Part shown: piece by piece, positions 1-5,955 of the stretch
How positions within the stretch are numbered: the stretch's first letter is position 1
Layout: every line of letters starts with the position of its first letter
Assembly (NCBI GenBank): GCA_017629615.1
Contig: JAGBWT010000027.1
Coordinates: 1-9,700, forward strand
DNA: 9,700 nucleotides
Source of the DNA: Alistipes sp.
GTDB lineage: Bacteria; Bacteroidota; Bacteroidia; Bacteroidales; Rikenellaceae
Direction of reading: 5' to 3'
The notes under the pieces: generated by a model
Told to the model about the DNA's origin: nothing
The model's input: only the letters and a program-made list of their open reading frames with translations
Database searches by the model: none
Position numbers and translations under genes: made by a program

Positions 1-22
1 GAGGGGGTGGAGAGTTTTTTTT

Positions 23-58
23 GTTAGGGGCGTTAGAGGCGTTAGTGTCGTTAGGGGT
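23..58. repeat. Tandem 9-bp repeat, GTTAGRGGC type, four units
   Basis: Four consecutive 9-bp units read on the plus strand as GTTAGGGGC, GTTAGAGGC, GTTAGTGTC and GTTAGGGGT. All keep the GTTAG core and differ in the last four bases. The next nine bases (59-67, TTTTTAGGC) keep the same phase and lead directly into the second array. The tract is intergenic and not part of a recognisable protein. The repeats are read directly from the sequence; no role is known to me. Confidence 0.85.
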
Positions 59-67
59 TTTTTAGGC

Positions 68-103
68 TACCCAGTCTACTCAGTCTACCCAGTCTACCCA
101 GCA
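68..103. repeat. Tandem 9-bp repeat, TACCCAGTC type, four units
   Basis: Four consecutive 9-bp units read on the plus strand as TACCCAGTC, TACTCAGTC, TACCCAGTC and TACCCAGCA. A further ACCCAG follows at 106-111, one base out of phase. The array begins exactly 45 bp (five units) after the start of the GTTAG array, so both share one 9-bp register. On the coding strand of the neighbouring gene it reads as repeated CTGGGTAGA, just after the Xre stop codon. It could be a slippage-prone intergenic repeat; the function is unknown. Confidence 0.85.
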
Positions 104-118
104 AAACCCAGCCTCCCC

Positions 119-319
119 TTAATCCTCCTCGTCGAGGGCAAACAGCACCTCGACGGGTTTGTCGAATATGCGGGCCATCTTCAAGACCAGGACTGCCGAC
201 GGCACAAATCGGCCGCTCTCGATAGCGTTTATCGTTTGGTGACTCACACCGACAGCTTCGGCCAGCTGTTGTTGGGTCATACGGACCTCGGCTCGTGCCA
301 CTCTGATATTGTTATTCAT
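119..319 (-). CDS. Small Xre/Cro-type helix-turn-helix regulator
   Basis: A 66-residue protein that is almost entirely one HTH_3/Cro-C1 DNA-binding domain. The recognition region spans about residues 15-36, with TQQQLAEAVGVS, then HQTINAIESG, followed by the VPS and ARIFDKPVEVLF stretches typical of short YozG-like regulators. There is no ligand-binding or dimerisation domain, only an acidic tail (DEED). I place the start at ATG 317-319, because a longer reading would add 17 residues unlike the family that lie inside the upstream gene. This ATG overlaps the stop of the upstream membrane protein gene by 8 nt (ATGAATAA), so translation is probably coupled. Such regulators often control their own small operon and may respond to the partner membrane protein. 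That role is inferred; the fold is secure. Confidence 0.9.
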   Translation of the reverse strand: MNNNIRVARAEVRMTQQQLAEAVGVSHQTINAIESGRFVPSAVLVLKMARIFDKPVEVLFALDEED

Positions 320-746
320 CGGCCGAGCGGGAGTTGATGCGCCACATCTTGAAGCGGAAGACCGCAACAAAGACTACGGGCAGGGTAAACATATTGTAGA
401 TAAGCAGGTCGCAGAAGGTCTTGCCGTAGAACGACAAAACGCCGACAATCAGCACCAGCGACGAGATATAGAGTGCTATGAGCAGTGCATTGAGGCGCAC
501 CGAGGCAATCATCTCGTCCTCGTGCTTTTTGCGTGAGCAACCGATGAAGATTGCACCTGCGATGATGCCGATAATCGAGGCGTTGTTGAGCCATTGCGAG
601 AGAGGCTCTTCGTGGTTGCCGGTCATCGTGAAATAGCCATTGACGTCGCCTTTGAGCATAATCACAAGGCCGACAATCAGACACGGCACGAACAAAATCC
701 AGCCAATCGTGGCGAAAGGTCGTGGAAGGAGTAAATCGTTCTTCAT
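312..746 (-). CDS. Four-helix integral membrane protein paired with Xre regulator
   Basis: A 144-residue protein with four predicted membrane helices at about 13-31, 55-71, 85-105 and 112-131. The loop between helices 2 and 3 is charged (SRKKHEDEM, about 71-79) and the C-terminus is basic then acidic. I recognise no enzyme motif. Similar small membrane proteins next to an Xre gene are, from memory, common in Bacteroidetes, with a YNMFT-type motif in the last helix that is present here (117-121). The ATG at 744-746 is chosen because it lies about 15 nt downstream of the predicted transcription start; longer readings would run through the promoter. It is the first gene of a two-gene unit. A sensor or anti-regulator of the downstream Xre protein is plausible, but that is inference only. 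Confidence 0.8.
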   Translation of the reverse strand: MKNDLLLPRPFATIGWILFVPCLIVGLVIMLKGDVNGYFTMTGNHEEPLSQWLNNASIIGIIAGAIFIGCSRKKHEDEMIASVRLNALLIALYISSLVLIVGVLSFYGKTFCDLLIYNMFTLPVVFVAVFRFKMWRINSRSADE

Positions 747-767
747 AGGTCGCGCAGAAACTTTTTG

Positions 768-799
768 CAAATGTAAAACAAACTTTACAATTTGACAAC
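768..799 (-). promoter_or_regulatory. Bacteroidetes-type promoter for the membrane protein/Xre pair
   Basis: On the minus strand a -7 element TACATTTG (768-775) matches TAnnTTTG exactly. A GTTG element (796-799) sits 20 nt upstream, the spacing expected for the -33 box of the primary Bacteroidetes sigma factor. The region is AT-rich and lies in the 67-bp gap after murA. Transcription would begin near 761, giving a leader of about 15 nt. Confidence 0.7.
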
Positions 800-813
800 T
801 CCGTGCGACTTTT

Positions 814-2124
814 TTACTCCTCGACGCGGCTGATATGCGCTCCAATAGCGTTCAGACGGCCCTCGATGTTGCAGTATCCGCGGTCGATTTGGTCGATATT
901 TTGGATTGTCGAAGTACCCTGTGCGCTCATTGCCGCGATAAGCAGCGAGACTCCTGCGCGAATATCGGGCGACGACATCTTTGCGGCGCGGAGTTGCATC
1001 TGGTGGTCGTGGCCGATGACGGCTGCGCGGTGAGGGTCGCAGAGGATAATCTGTGCGCCCATATCAATCAACTTATCGACGAAGAAGAGGCGGCTCTCGA
1101 ACATCTTTTGGTGAATCAGCACCGTACCCTTTGCCTGCGTTGCGACGACGAGGAATATCGAGAGCAGGTCGGGTGTGAGGCCCGGCCACGGAGCGTCGGC
1201 AATGGTCATAATCGAGCCGTCGATAAAGCTCTCGATGCGGTAGTGGTCTTGCTGTGGTATGTAGATGTCGTCGCCACGGCGCTCGATGGCGATACCGAGG
1301 CGCGAGAATTGTGCAGGGATAATGCCGAGGTCGTCGTACGAGACATCTTTGATGGTGAGCGACGAGCGGTTCATTGCCGCCATACCGATAAACGAGCCGA
1401 CCTCAATCATATCGGGCAGCATACGGTGCGTAGTGCCACCGAGAGCCTCGACGCCCTCGATTTCGAGCAGGTTGGAGCCGATACCCGAGATGCGTGCGCC
1501 CATACGGTTGAGCATCTTGCAGAGTTGTTGGAGATATGGTTCGCAGGCGGCGTTGTAGATTGTGGTCTTGCCTTTGGCAAGCACGGCAGCCATAACGATA
1601 TTGGCTGTACCCGTTACCGAGGCCTCGTCGAGCAACATATAGCAGCCCGTGAGTTGCTTGGCCTTGACCGTGAAGAAGGACTCGGCAGCGTCGAAGTCGA
1701 ACTCGGCACCGAGCTTCTGGAAGCCGATAAAGTGGGTATCGAGTCGGCGGCGGCCAATCTTATCGCCACCCGGCTTCGGGATATAGCCGATGCCGAAGCG
1801 TGTGAGCAGTGGGCCGATAAGCATCACCGAGCCGCGCAGACGGGTGCAACGCTTGCGGTAGTCCTCGCTTTGGAGATAGTCGAGGTCAATATCTTTGGCG
1901 CGGAACGAGTAGCACTCGTCGCCCAATCGCTTCACCTCGACGCCCATTGCTTCGAGCAGCGAGATGAGTTGGAGTATATCGAGGATTTGCGGCACGTTAT
2001 CCACGACCACCTCTTCCGGGGTCAGCAGCGTGGCACAAATAATCTGTAATGCCTCATTTTTAGCACCTTGCGGAGTGATTTCGCCCGACAGACGATGACC
2101 TCCTTCGACTTTGAACAGAGCCAT
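814..2124 (-). CDS. murA: UDP-N-acetylglucosamine 1-carboxyvinyltransferase, Asp-type active site
   Basis: MurA catalyses the first committed step of peptidoglycan precursor synthesis in the cytoplasm, moving enolpyruvate from phosphoenolpyruvate to UDP-GlcNAc. The 436-residue length is normal for the family. The conserved Lys22-Asn23 pair lies in QGAKNEAL, the RGSVMLIGPLL segment is at 97-107, the catalytic Asp319 is in PGLTPDLL, and Arg389 in DIRAG matches the conserved substrate-binding Arg. The loop that usually reads PGGC reads PGGDKIG, so the PEP-binding Cys (Cys115 in E. coli) is Asp121 (codon 1762-1764, GAT). Cys-to-Asp enzymes are active and insensitive to fosfomycin, so intrinsic resistance of this target is expected. 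The ATG at 2122-2124 lies about 22 nt downstream of a predicted transcription start. The gene appears monocistronic. Confidence 0.97.
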   Translation of the reverse strand: MALFKVEGGHRLSGEITPQGAKNEALQIICATLLTPEEVVVDNVPQILDILQLISLLEAMGVEVKRLGDECYSFRAKDIDLDYLQSEDYRKRCTRLRGSVMLIGPLLTRFGIGYIPKPGGDKIGRRRLDTHFIGFQKLGAEFDFDAAESFFTVKAKQLTGCYMLLDEASVTGTANIVMAAVLAKGKTTIYNAACEPYLQQLCKMLNRMGARISGIGSNLLEIEGVEALGGTTHRMLPDMIEVGSFIGMAAMNRSSLTIKDVSYDDLGIIPAQFSRLGIAIERRGDDIYIPQQDHYRIESFIDGSIMTIADAPWPGLTPDLLSIFLVVATQAKGTVLIHQKMFESRLFFVDKLIDMGAQIILCDPHRAAVIGHDHQMQLRAAKMSSPDIRAGVSLLIAAMSAQGTSTIQNIDQIDRGYCNIEGRLNAIGAHISRVEE

Positions 2125-2152
2125 ATCTCACACGTTTTTGTAGTTAGCCAAA

Positions 2153-2184
2153 CAAAGATAGCGAAACTTTCGTAAAATCGCAAG
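2153..2184 (-). promoter_or_regulatory. Bacteroidetes-type promoter for murA
   Basis: On the minus strand the -7 element TATCTTTG (2153-2160) matches TAnnTTTG exactly. A CTTG element (2181-2184) lies 20 nt upstream as the -33 box. The site is in the 102-bp gap between the symporter stop and the murA start. Transcription would begin near 2146, leaving a leader of about 22 nt. This makes murA independent of the upstream operon. Confidence 0.72.
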
Positions 2185-2226
2185 ATTAGGCCGACAACTT
2201 TCGACCTAAATAGGTAGGGTAGGGCT

Positions 2227-3678
2227 CTACTTGCGGCGCGGTATGGCGAGCAGGAGCATACCGACGAAGGTCAGCGCGGCGTTGATAAGGAGTAGTTCGT
2301 AGCCGATTTGGTAGCCGTCGAACCAACGCTTGGCGAGGTGTTGCACAAGGCCCGAGAGAGCGGGTGCTGCGACGACAACGAGCCACAAACCGCGACGATG
2401 CAACTTGAAGCGTGTCGCGAGGCCAAAGGCGAAGATGCCGAGAATTGGGCCATAGGTGTAGCTTGCGAGGGTATAGACGGTGTCGATAATCGAGTCGTTG
2501 CCGATGTGGTAGAGTGCGATGAGTATGGTGAGCATCGCGACCGCCATAGCCGCGTGTACCCATTTGCGTAGGCGTGTGAGCGACCCCTCGTCGAGTTGTC
2601 CGCCACCGAGCAGGTCGAGCGTAAACGAGGTGGTGAGGGCCGTGAGTGCCGACCCTGCGGCCGAGTAGGTCGAGGCTATAAGTCCCAAGATAAAGAGCAG
2701 ACCCACCGCAAGCGGCATCTCGGGCGAGGTGGCGATGGTCGGGAACATAGCGTCGCTGCCACCACTCCACGCGATACCCTTCGCCTCGGCAAAGAGGCAG
2801 AGCAACAGTCCGAGTACCAGCAGGGTAAATATCACGAGCGTCTGCAAGAGGTTCGCCACGATGAGGTTCTTCTGCGCATCGCGTGTCGAGCGACACGAGA
2901 GCGAGCGTTGCATCATATCCTGGTCGAGGCCCGTCGTTGCGACGACGATAAATATCGCCCCGACGATATATTTGAGGAAGTATCGCTCCTCGTTCACATT
3001 GTCGGTAAAGAAAATCTGCCCCCTCTCCTCCTCGCAAACAAGGCGTACGACGTCGCCAAACCCCCAATCCATCTCCGCCACAACGACGCAGATTGAGGCC
3101 ACGACACTCGCCACGAGGCAGGCCGTGCGTAGCAGGTCGGTGCCGATAACCGAGCGCACACCTCCACGAAAGGTGTAGAGCCATACGAGCAGTACCGTCG
3201 CCCCTCCATTGACCCAAAAGGGTAGGCCGAGCGGGTCGAACAGCAGTGGTTGCAACACGGCGCATACCACAAAGAGGCGCACCGATGCTCCTGCGAGTTT
3301 CGAGATGAAGAACAACCACGCTCCGCACTTGTGGGCCTCGATGCCCAGCCGCTCGTTGAGGTAGCCATATATCGAGAAGAGTTGCAGTCGGAAGTAGAGT
3401 GGCACCAGCACAAAGGCGATGATAAGGTAGCCGACAAAGAAGCCGATAGCCATCTGCATATAGGCAAAGCCGCTCGTGGTGACCATTCCGGGTACCGAGA
3501 CGAACGACACGCCCGTCATTGCTGCGCCGACCATAGCCGTCATCACGACCCACCACCTCGATTGGCGACCACCGACAAAGAAGCCCTTGTTGTCGCTCTT
3601 GCGGCCGCTAACGAAGGCGACAGCAAACAGCAGGGCGATATAGGCCGCGATGGTCGTGATGATGAGTGTCGGGGTCAT
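2227..3678 (-). CDS. Sodium:solute symporter (SSF/SLC5 family)
   Basis: A 483-residue inner-membrane transporter of the sodium:solute symporter family, with about 12-13 hydrophobic helices from residue 3 to the basic tail RRK. Family marks include GRKS and GFFVGGR after helix 1 (25-38), the FRGGVRSVIGTD segment (170-181), TGLDQDMMQRSLS in the helix 6 loop (249-261), and the Ser/Thr-rich helix STYSAAGSALTALTTSFTLD (336-355) that forms the sodium site in this family. Solute specificity cannot be read from the sequence. It starts at ATG 3676-3678, 18 nt after the yidD stop, and is probably the last gene of the operon, since the murA promoter follows it. No obvious terminator hairpin is seen after the stop codon. 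The family call is firm; the substrate is unknown. Confidence 0.92.
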   Translation of the reverse strand: MTPTLIITTIAAYIALLFAVAFVSGRKSDNKGFFVGGRQSRWWVVMTAMVGAAMTGVSFVSVPGMVTTSGFAYMQMAIGFFVGYLIIAFVLVPLYFRLQLFSIYGYLNERLGIEAHKCGAWLFFISKLAGASVRLFVVCAVLQPLLFDPLGLPFWVNGGATVLLVWLYTFRGGVRSVIGTDLLRTACLVASVVASICVVVAEMDWGFGDVVRLVCEEERGQIFFTDNVNEERYFLKYIVGAIFIVVATTGLDQDMMQRSLSCRSTRDAQKNLIVANLLQTLVIFTLLVLGLLLCLFAEAKGIAWSGGSDAMFPTIATSPEMPLAVGLLFILGLIASTYSAAGSALTALTTSFTLDLLGGGQLDEGSLTRLRKWVHAAMAVAMLTILIALYHIGNDSIIDTVYTLASYTYGPILGIFAFGLATRFKLHRRGLWLVVVAAPALSGLVQHLAKRWFDGYQIGYELLLINAALTFVGMLLLAIPRRK

Positions 3679-3696
3679 AGGGTAGGGGTCGGTTGT

Positions 3697-3957
3697 TTAG
3701 GGTACGGGGTCGTAGCCACTGCCTCCCCAGGGGTGACAGCGGGCGATGCGTTTGAGTGCAAGCCACAGCCCACGCACAACTCCGTGACGGCGCAGAGCCT
3801 CCAACGCATATTGCGAGCAGGTGGGCGTGAAGCGGCACGAAGGGGGTGTCAGTGGCGAGATGCACAACTGATAGAATCGAATCAGGGCGACGAACGGTGC
3901 GCGGACAATCTGCCTACATATCGTCGGCAATCTTTTCGAGGATTCGTTTGACTGCAT
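3697..3957 (-). CDS. yidD: Membrane protein insertion efficiency factor YidD
   Basis: YidD is a small membrane-associated protein that helps YidC insert membrane proteins. The family signature is complete: [11 protein letters not shown] (26-36), [17 protein letters not shown] (38-54), [14 protein letters not shown] (58-71) and the C-terminal [14 protein letters not shown]. The conserved cysteines are 41, 47 and 74. The only nearby in-frame ATG is at 3955-3957, giving 86 residues and a 44-nt overlap with the end of rnpA. A TTG at 3928-3930 would give 77 residues and a 17-nt overlap, so the exact start is uncertain. Upstream rnpA is its usual neighbour, but yidC and rpmH are not in this window. 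The identity is certain and the start is moderate. Confidence 0.93.
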   Translation of the reverse strand: MQSNESSKRLPTICRQIVRAPFVALIRFYQLCISPLTPPSCRFTPTCSQYALEALRRHGVVRGLWLALKRIARCHPWGGSGYDPVP

Positions 3958-4291
3958 TTTCGATAGTGTTGTAGTCGAGCACCTCCTTTGTCGAGTAGAT
4001 GAGCGCAATCTCCACTCGGCCCGTCTTGCAAGGCTGGGCCAAGATGCTGCTGTTGAGGCGATAGGCTTCGCGCATACGGCGGCGAATGAGGTTGCGACGA
4101 TTGGCTCGCTTGTGGAACTTCTTTGGGGTCGAGAAGAGTACCGAAGGCTCCAAGACGACCGAAGGCTCGGCATATACGAGGTAGCGGAACGGATAGACAA
4201 AGCCGCCCCGACCCTCCTTGAAGAGTCGGCGAATTGCGCCAAACGAACGGAGTCGCTCGGCACGTGTGAGCGAATTGTCGGCTTGTGTCAT
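3914..4291 (-). CDS. rnpA: Ribonuclease P protein component
   Basis: RnpA is the basic protein subunit of RNase P, which removes 5' leaders from precursor tRNA together with the catalytic RNA. The protein has 125 residues from ATG 4289-4291. It opens with the usual ERLRS segment (12-16) and contains the RNR region [20 protein letters not shown] (61-80), the main RNA-binding helix. A GTG at 4304-4306, overlapping the hemD stop by one base, would add five residues. I prefer the ATG because it gives the more usual short N-terminus. The 3' end is overlapped by yidD, which suggests coupled translation. The RNase P RNA gene is not in this window. Confidence 0.95.
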   Translation of the reverse strand: MTQADNSLTRAERLRSFGAIRRLFKEGRGGFVYPFRYLVYAEPSVVLEPSVLFSTPKKFHKRANRRNLIRRRMREAYRLNSSILAQPCKTGRVEIALIYSTKEVLDYNTIENAVKRILEKIADDM

Positions 4292-4305
4292 ATTGTCGGG
4301 CCGCA

Positions 4306-5157
4306 CTACTTTTTGCGGGCGCGGCTCTTTTTGGCGAGTTTGTGTTGCTGGTTGCGCAGGAACTCCTCCTTCTGGGCGTTGTCTACAAATTCGACATCGC
4401 TCACTTCGCGACCCTCGCGGATATTCGATATCAGAATATCGACCGCCTTTGCCAACGATGGTGCCTGCGGACTTGGGGCCGAGGCCTTGACCGACAGACC
4501 ACTCTCGGTTGCGAGGCGCAGCGTACCCTCACCAAAGGTGCTGATGAGCGGCATCTGCTCGACAGGCATCTTGTCGCAGATAGCCTTCACGTCCCACGGC
4601 GAGTAGAGTAGCAGCAGGTCGTACTGCTTCAACTCCTCGGCCGGAATATCGCGTGCGACCGTGCGAGCGAGGATAACGGGGGTGTAGGAGATGTTGAGTC
4701 GTTCGAGAGCCTCCGGAATTTCGGGCTTGTGAGGCTCGGCGAGCGACAGCAAAAGACGCTCGTCCTTGTGCTTAACAATCAACTCGATAAGGCCCGTGAA
4801 TGAGCCATCGGCAAACGAAATCTTGCGCTTGCGGTAGATGATATATTTCTGCAAGTAGAGAGCGATAGCCTCGGTCGAACAGATATACTTCATCGACTCG
4901 GGTACGTTGATGCGGGTCTCTTCGCAGATGTGGAAGAAACTGTCGATTGTGGTGCGCGAGGTGAAGATTACAGCCGTGTGAGCCAAAATCTCGACCCTTT
5001 GAGCGCGGAACTCCTTTGCCGACACACCCTTTACCTCGATGAGGGGGCGATAGTCGATATCGAGAGCATATTTGTTGGCGAGTTCAAAGAACGGAGATTT
5101 TTCTATAACAGCAGGCTTTGGCTGCGAAACAAGTACTTTCTTAATCTGTTGTGACAT
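4306..5157 (-). CDS. hemD: Uroporphyrinogen-III synthase
   Basis: HemD cyclises hydroxymethylbilane to uroporphyrinogen III, the branch point for haem, sirohaem and cobalamin. The 283-residue protein has the two-lobed family pattern: an N-terminal KKVLVSQPKP strand, AVIFTSRTTIDSFF (62-75), the return segment with EIPEALERLNISYTPVILART, and YDLLLLYSPWDVKAICD, where the family expects an FTSPSGV-like motif. Primary sequence in this family is poorly conserved, so the call rests on this layout. An extension of about 28 residues ends in a strongly basic tail (KLAKKSRARKK), which may suit RNA or membrane contact, though this is a guess. The ATG at 5155-5157 is 9 nt after the DUF4271 stop. Transcription may also start at a promoter 80-110 nt upstream. 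Confidence 0.85.
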   Translation of the reverse strand: MSQQIKKVLVSQPKPAVIEKSPFFELANKYALDIDYRPLIEVKGVSAKEFRAQRVEILAHTAVIFTSRTTIDSFFHICEETRINVPESMKYICSTEAIALYLQKYIIYRKRKISFADGSFTGLIELIVKHKDERLLLSLAEPHKPEIPEALERLNISYTPVILARTVARDIPAEELKQYDLLLLYSPWDVKAICDKMPVEQMPLISTFGEGTLRLATESGLSVKASAPSPQAPSLAKAVDILISNIREGREVSDVEFVDNAQKEEFLRNQQHKLAKKSRARKK

Positions 5158-5166
5158 AAATTACCT

Positions 5167-5955
5167 TTAACCGATTCCGACCCCTCCGCGCAGCAGTGGA
5201 GCAACGAGGAGCGACGTCGGAAAAATTTCCAGGGCGCAAAGATACAAAATCCAATGTAAAATCGAAACTTTTTGTGTCATAAAGAACAAAAAAGACTCTT
5301 TGACATAGAGAATTAGCGAAATAAACGCCACGAGAGCGATGCTCCACAGCCCCACCTCGGCGAAGTGGTTGCCACCCAAAATATAGACTATCGACAGCGG
5401 TGTGGCGAGTGCGCAGAATATGGCCAAATGCATCAATTTTATCTGCACCAAACCTCGGCAAAGGGCCTTTGTGTCGCACACAAGAGCGGAGAGTAGCAGT
5501 GCGAGCAACGACCCTCCGACCAGCGCGACCAGCGCACCGGCGATAATGGCTCCCGTAAGCCATATCGACTCGGCGGAGTTGAGTAGTGAGGCGGCCTTGT
5601 CGCCAAGCAGTCGAACGCCAACGGCCGAGAGTGTGATTGTGCCTATCGTGAGCATCACGATTTCGAGGTTGATGCGCTCGCTCGGGTTGATGTGGCTATG
5701 CTTCTGCGACGAGAGTTTGATGCCGACCGACGAGAAGAGGAAGTGGCCGACAAATCCTGCATAGCGCATTATAAATATAATGTATACGACGGCAACTGCG
5801 ACAATCATCAGCTGTGCCACAACGCCAAACTCCACACCCGGCGAAGCGACAACCTCGGTCGTTGCGAGGGCTTCGGGGGCGAGGTCGCTCTGTGGGCCGA
5901 ACATCTCGGCAGGCGTTACCCGTAGCGATGGTATGAGGTGGTGGGACTCAATCAT
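5167..5955 (-). CDS. DUF4271-like integral membrane protein
   Basis: A 262-residue membrane protein with about six helices near residues 45-64, 98-115, 132-158, 173-192, 203-219 and 231-252. The N-terminal 40 residues are polar and rich in Pro and Ala. The C-terminal region KVSILHWILYLCALEIFP (229-246) resembles the conserved end of DUF4271 proteins, a Bacteroidetes family of unknown function often found next to hemD, as here. I assign the family from memory of that motif and the synteny, not from a search. The start is ATG 5953-5955, which overlaps the histidine kinase stop as ATGA. Starting further upstream would give an Arg/His-rich leader in the kinase coding region. No catalytic motif is visible. 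Confidence 0.8.
   Translation of the reverse strand: MIESHHLIPSLRVTPAEMFGPQSDLAPEALATTEVVASPGVEFGVVAQLMIVAVAVVYIIFIMRYAGFVGHFLFSSVGIKLSSQKHSHINPSERINLEIVMLTIGTITLSAVGVRLLGDKAASLLNSAESIWLTGAIIAGALVALVGGSLLALLLSALVCDTKALCRGLVQIKLMHLAIFCALATPLSIVYILGGNHFAEVGLWSIALVAFISLILYVKESFLFFMTQKVSILHWILYLCALEIFPTSLLVAPLLRGGVGIG
5237..5268 (-). promoter_or_regulatory. Candidate internal promoter for hemD-rnpA-yidD-symporter
   Basis: On the minus strand TATCTTTG (5237-5244) matches the Bacteroidetes -7 element TAnnTTTG exactly and is identical to the murA -7 box. GTTT (5265-5268) lies 20 nt upstream as a weaker -33 box. The site is inside the AT-rich 3' end of the DUF4271 coding region. Transcription would start near 5230 with a leader of roughly 73 nt before hemD. 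It would uncouple the housekeeping genes from the protease/kinase part of the operon. Confidence 0.5.

Larger units (their letters stand above)
1..118. other. Non-coding tract downstream of the Xre gene
   Basis: This 118-bp stretch follows the stop codon of the Xre regulator and runs to the window edge. I find no supported gene in it. Most of it is taken up by two 9-bp tandem repeat arrays, listed separately, with a run of eight T at 15-22 on the plus strand. A weak inverted repeat pairs GGGTTTT (55-61) with AAAACCC (103-109), about 41 nt apart. That loop is long for a normal intrinsic terminator, so I do not call one, although transcription of the upstream pair may end in this tract. Confidence 0.6.

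Noticed and set aside
55..109. GGGTTTT/AAAACCC inverted repeat as a terminator
   Set aside because: The arms are only 7 bp and the loop about 41 nt. No U-run follows the stem directly in the direction of transcription, so it is too weak to call.
1997..2005. TTATCCACG, close to a DnaA box
   Set aside because: A single near match inside the murA coding region, with no cluster and no AT-rich unwinding region, so no sign of an origin despite rnpA nearby.
835..2049. Long plus-strand reading frame of 404 codons opposite murA
   Set aside because: It is antisense to a full-length, motif-complete MurA and has no recognisable domain; its composition mirrors the opposite strand of a GC-rich gene.
2204..2215. 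Near-palindrome ACCTAAATAGGT upstream of the murA promoter
   Set aside because: Two five-base arms with a two-base centre are too tight for a hairpin and common by chance; no second copy was seen near another promoter, so an operator call is not supported.
2186..3556. 456-codon minus-strand frame overlapping the symporter
   Set aside because: It is out of frame with the symporter and yields an Arg/Gly/Pro-rich sequence without helices; the symporter frame has a clear membrane topology and SSF motifs.
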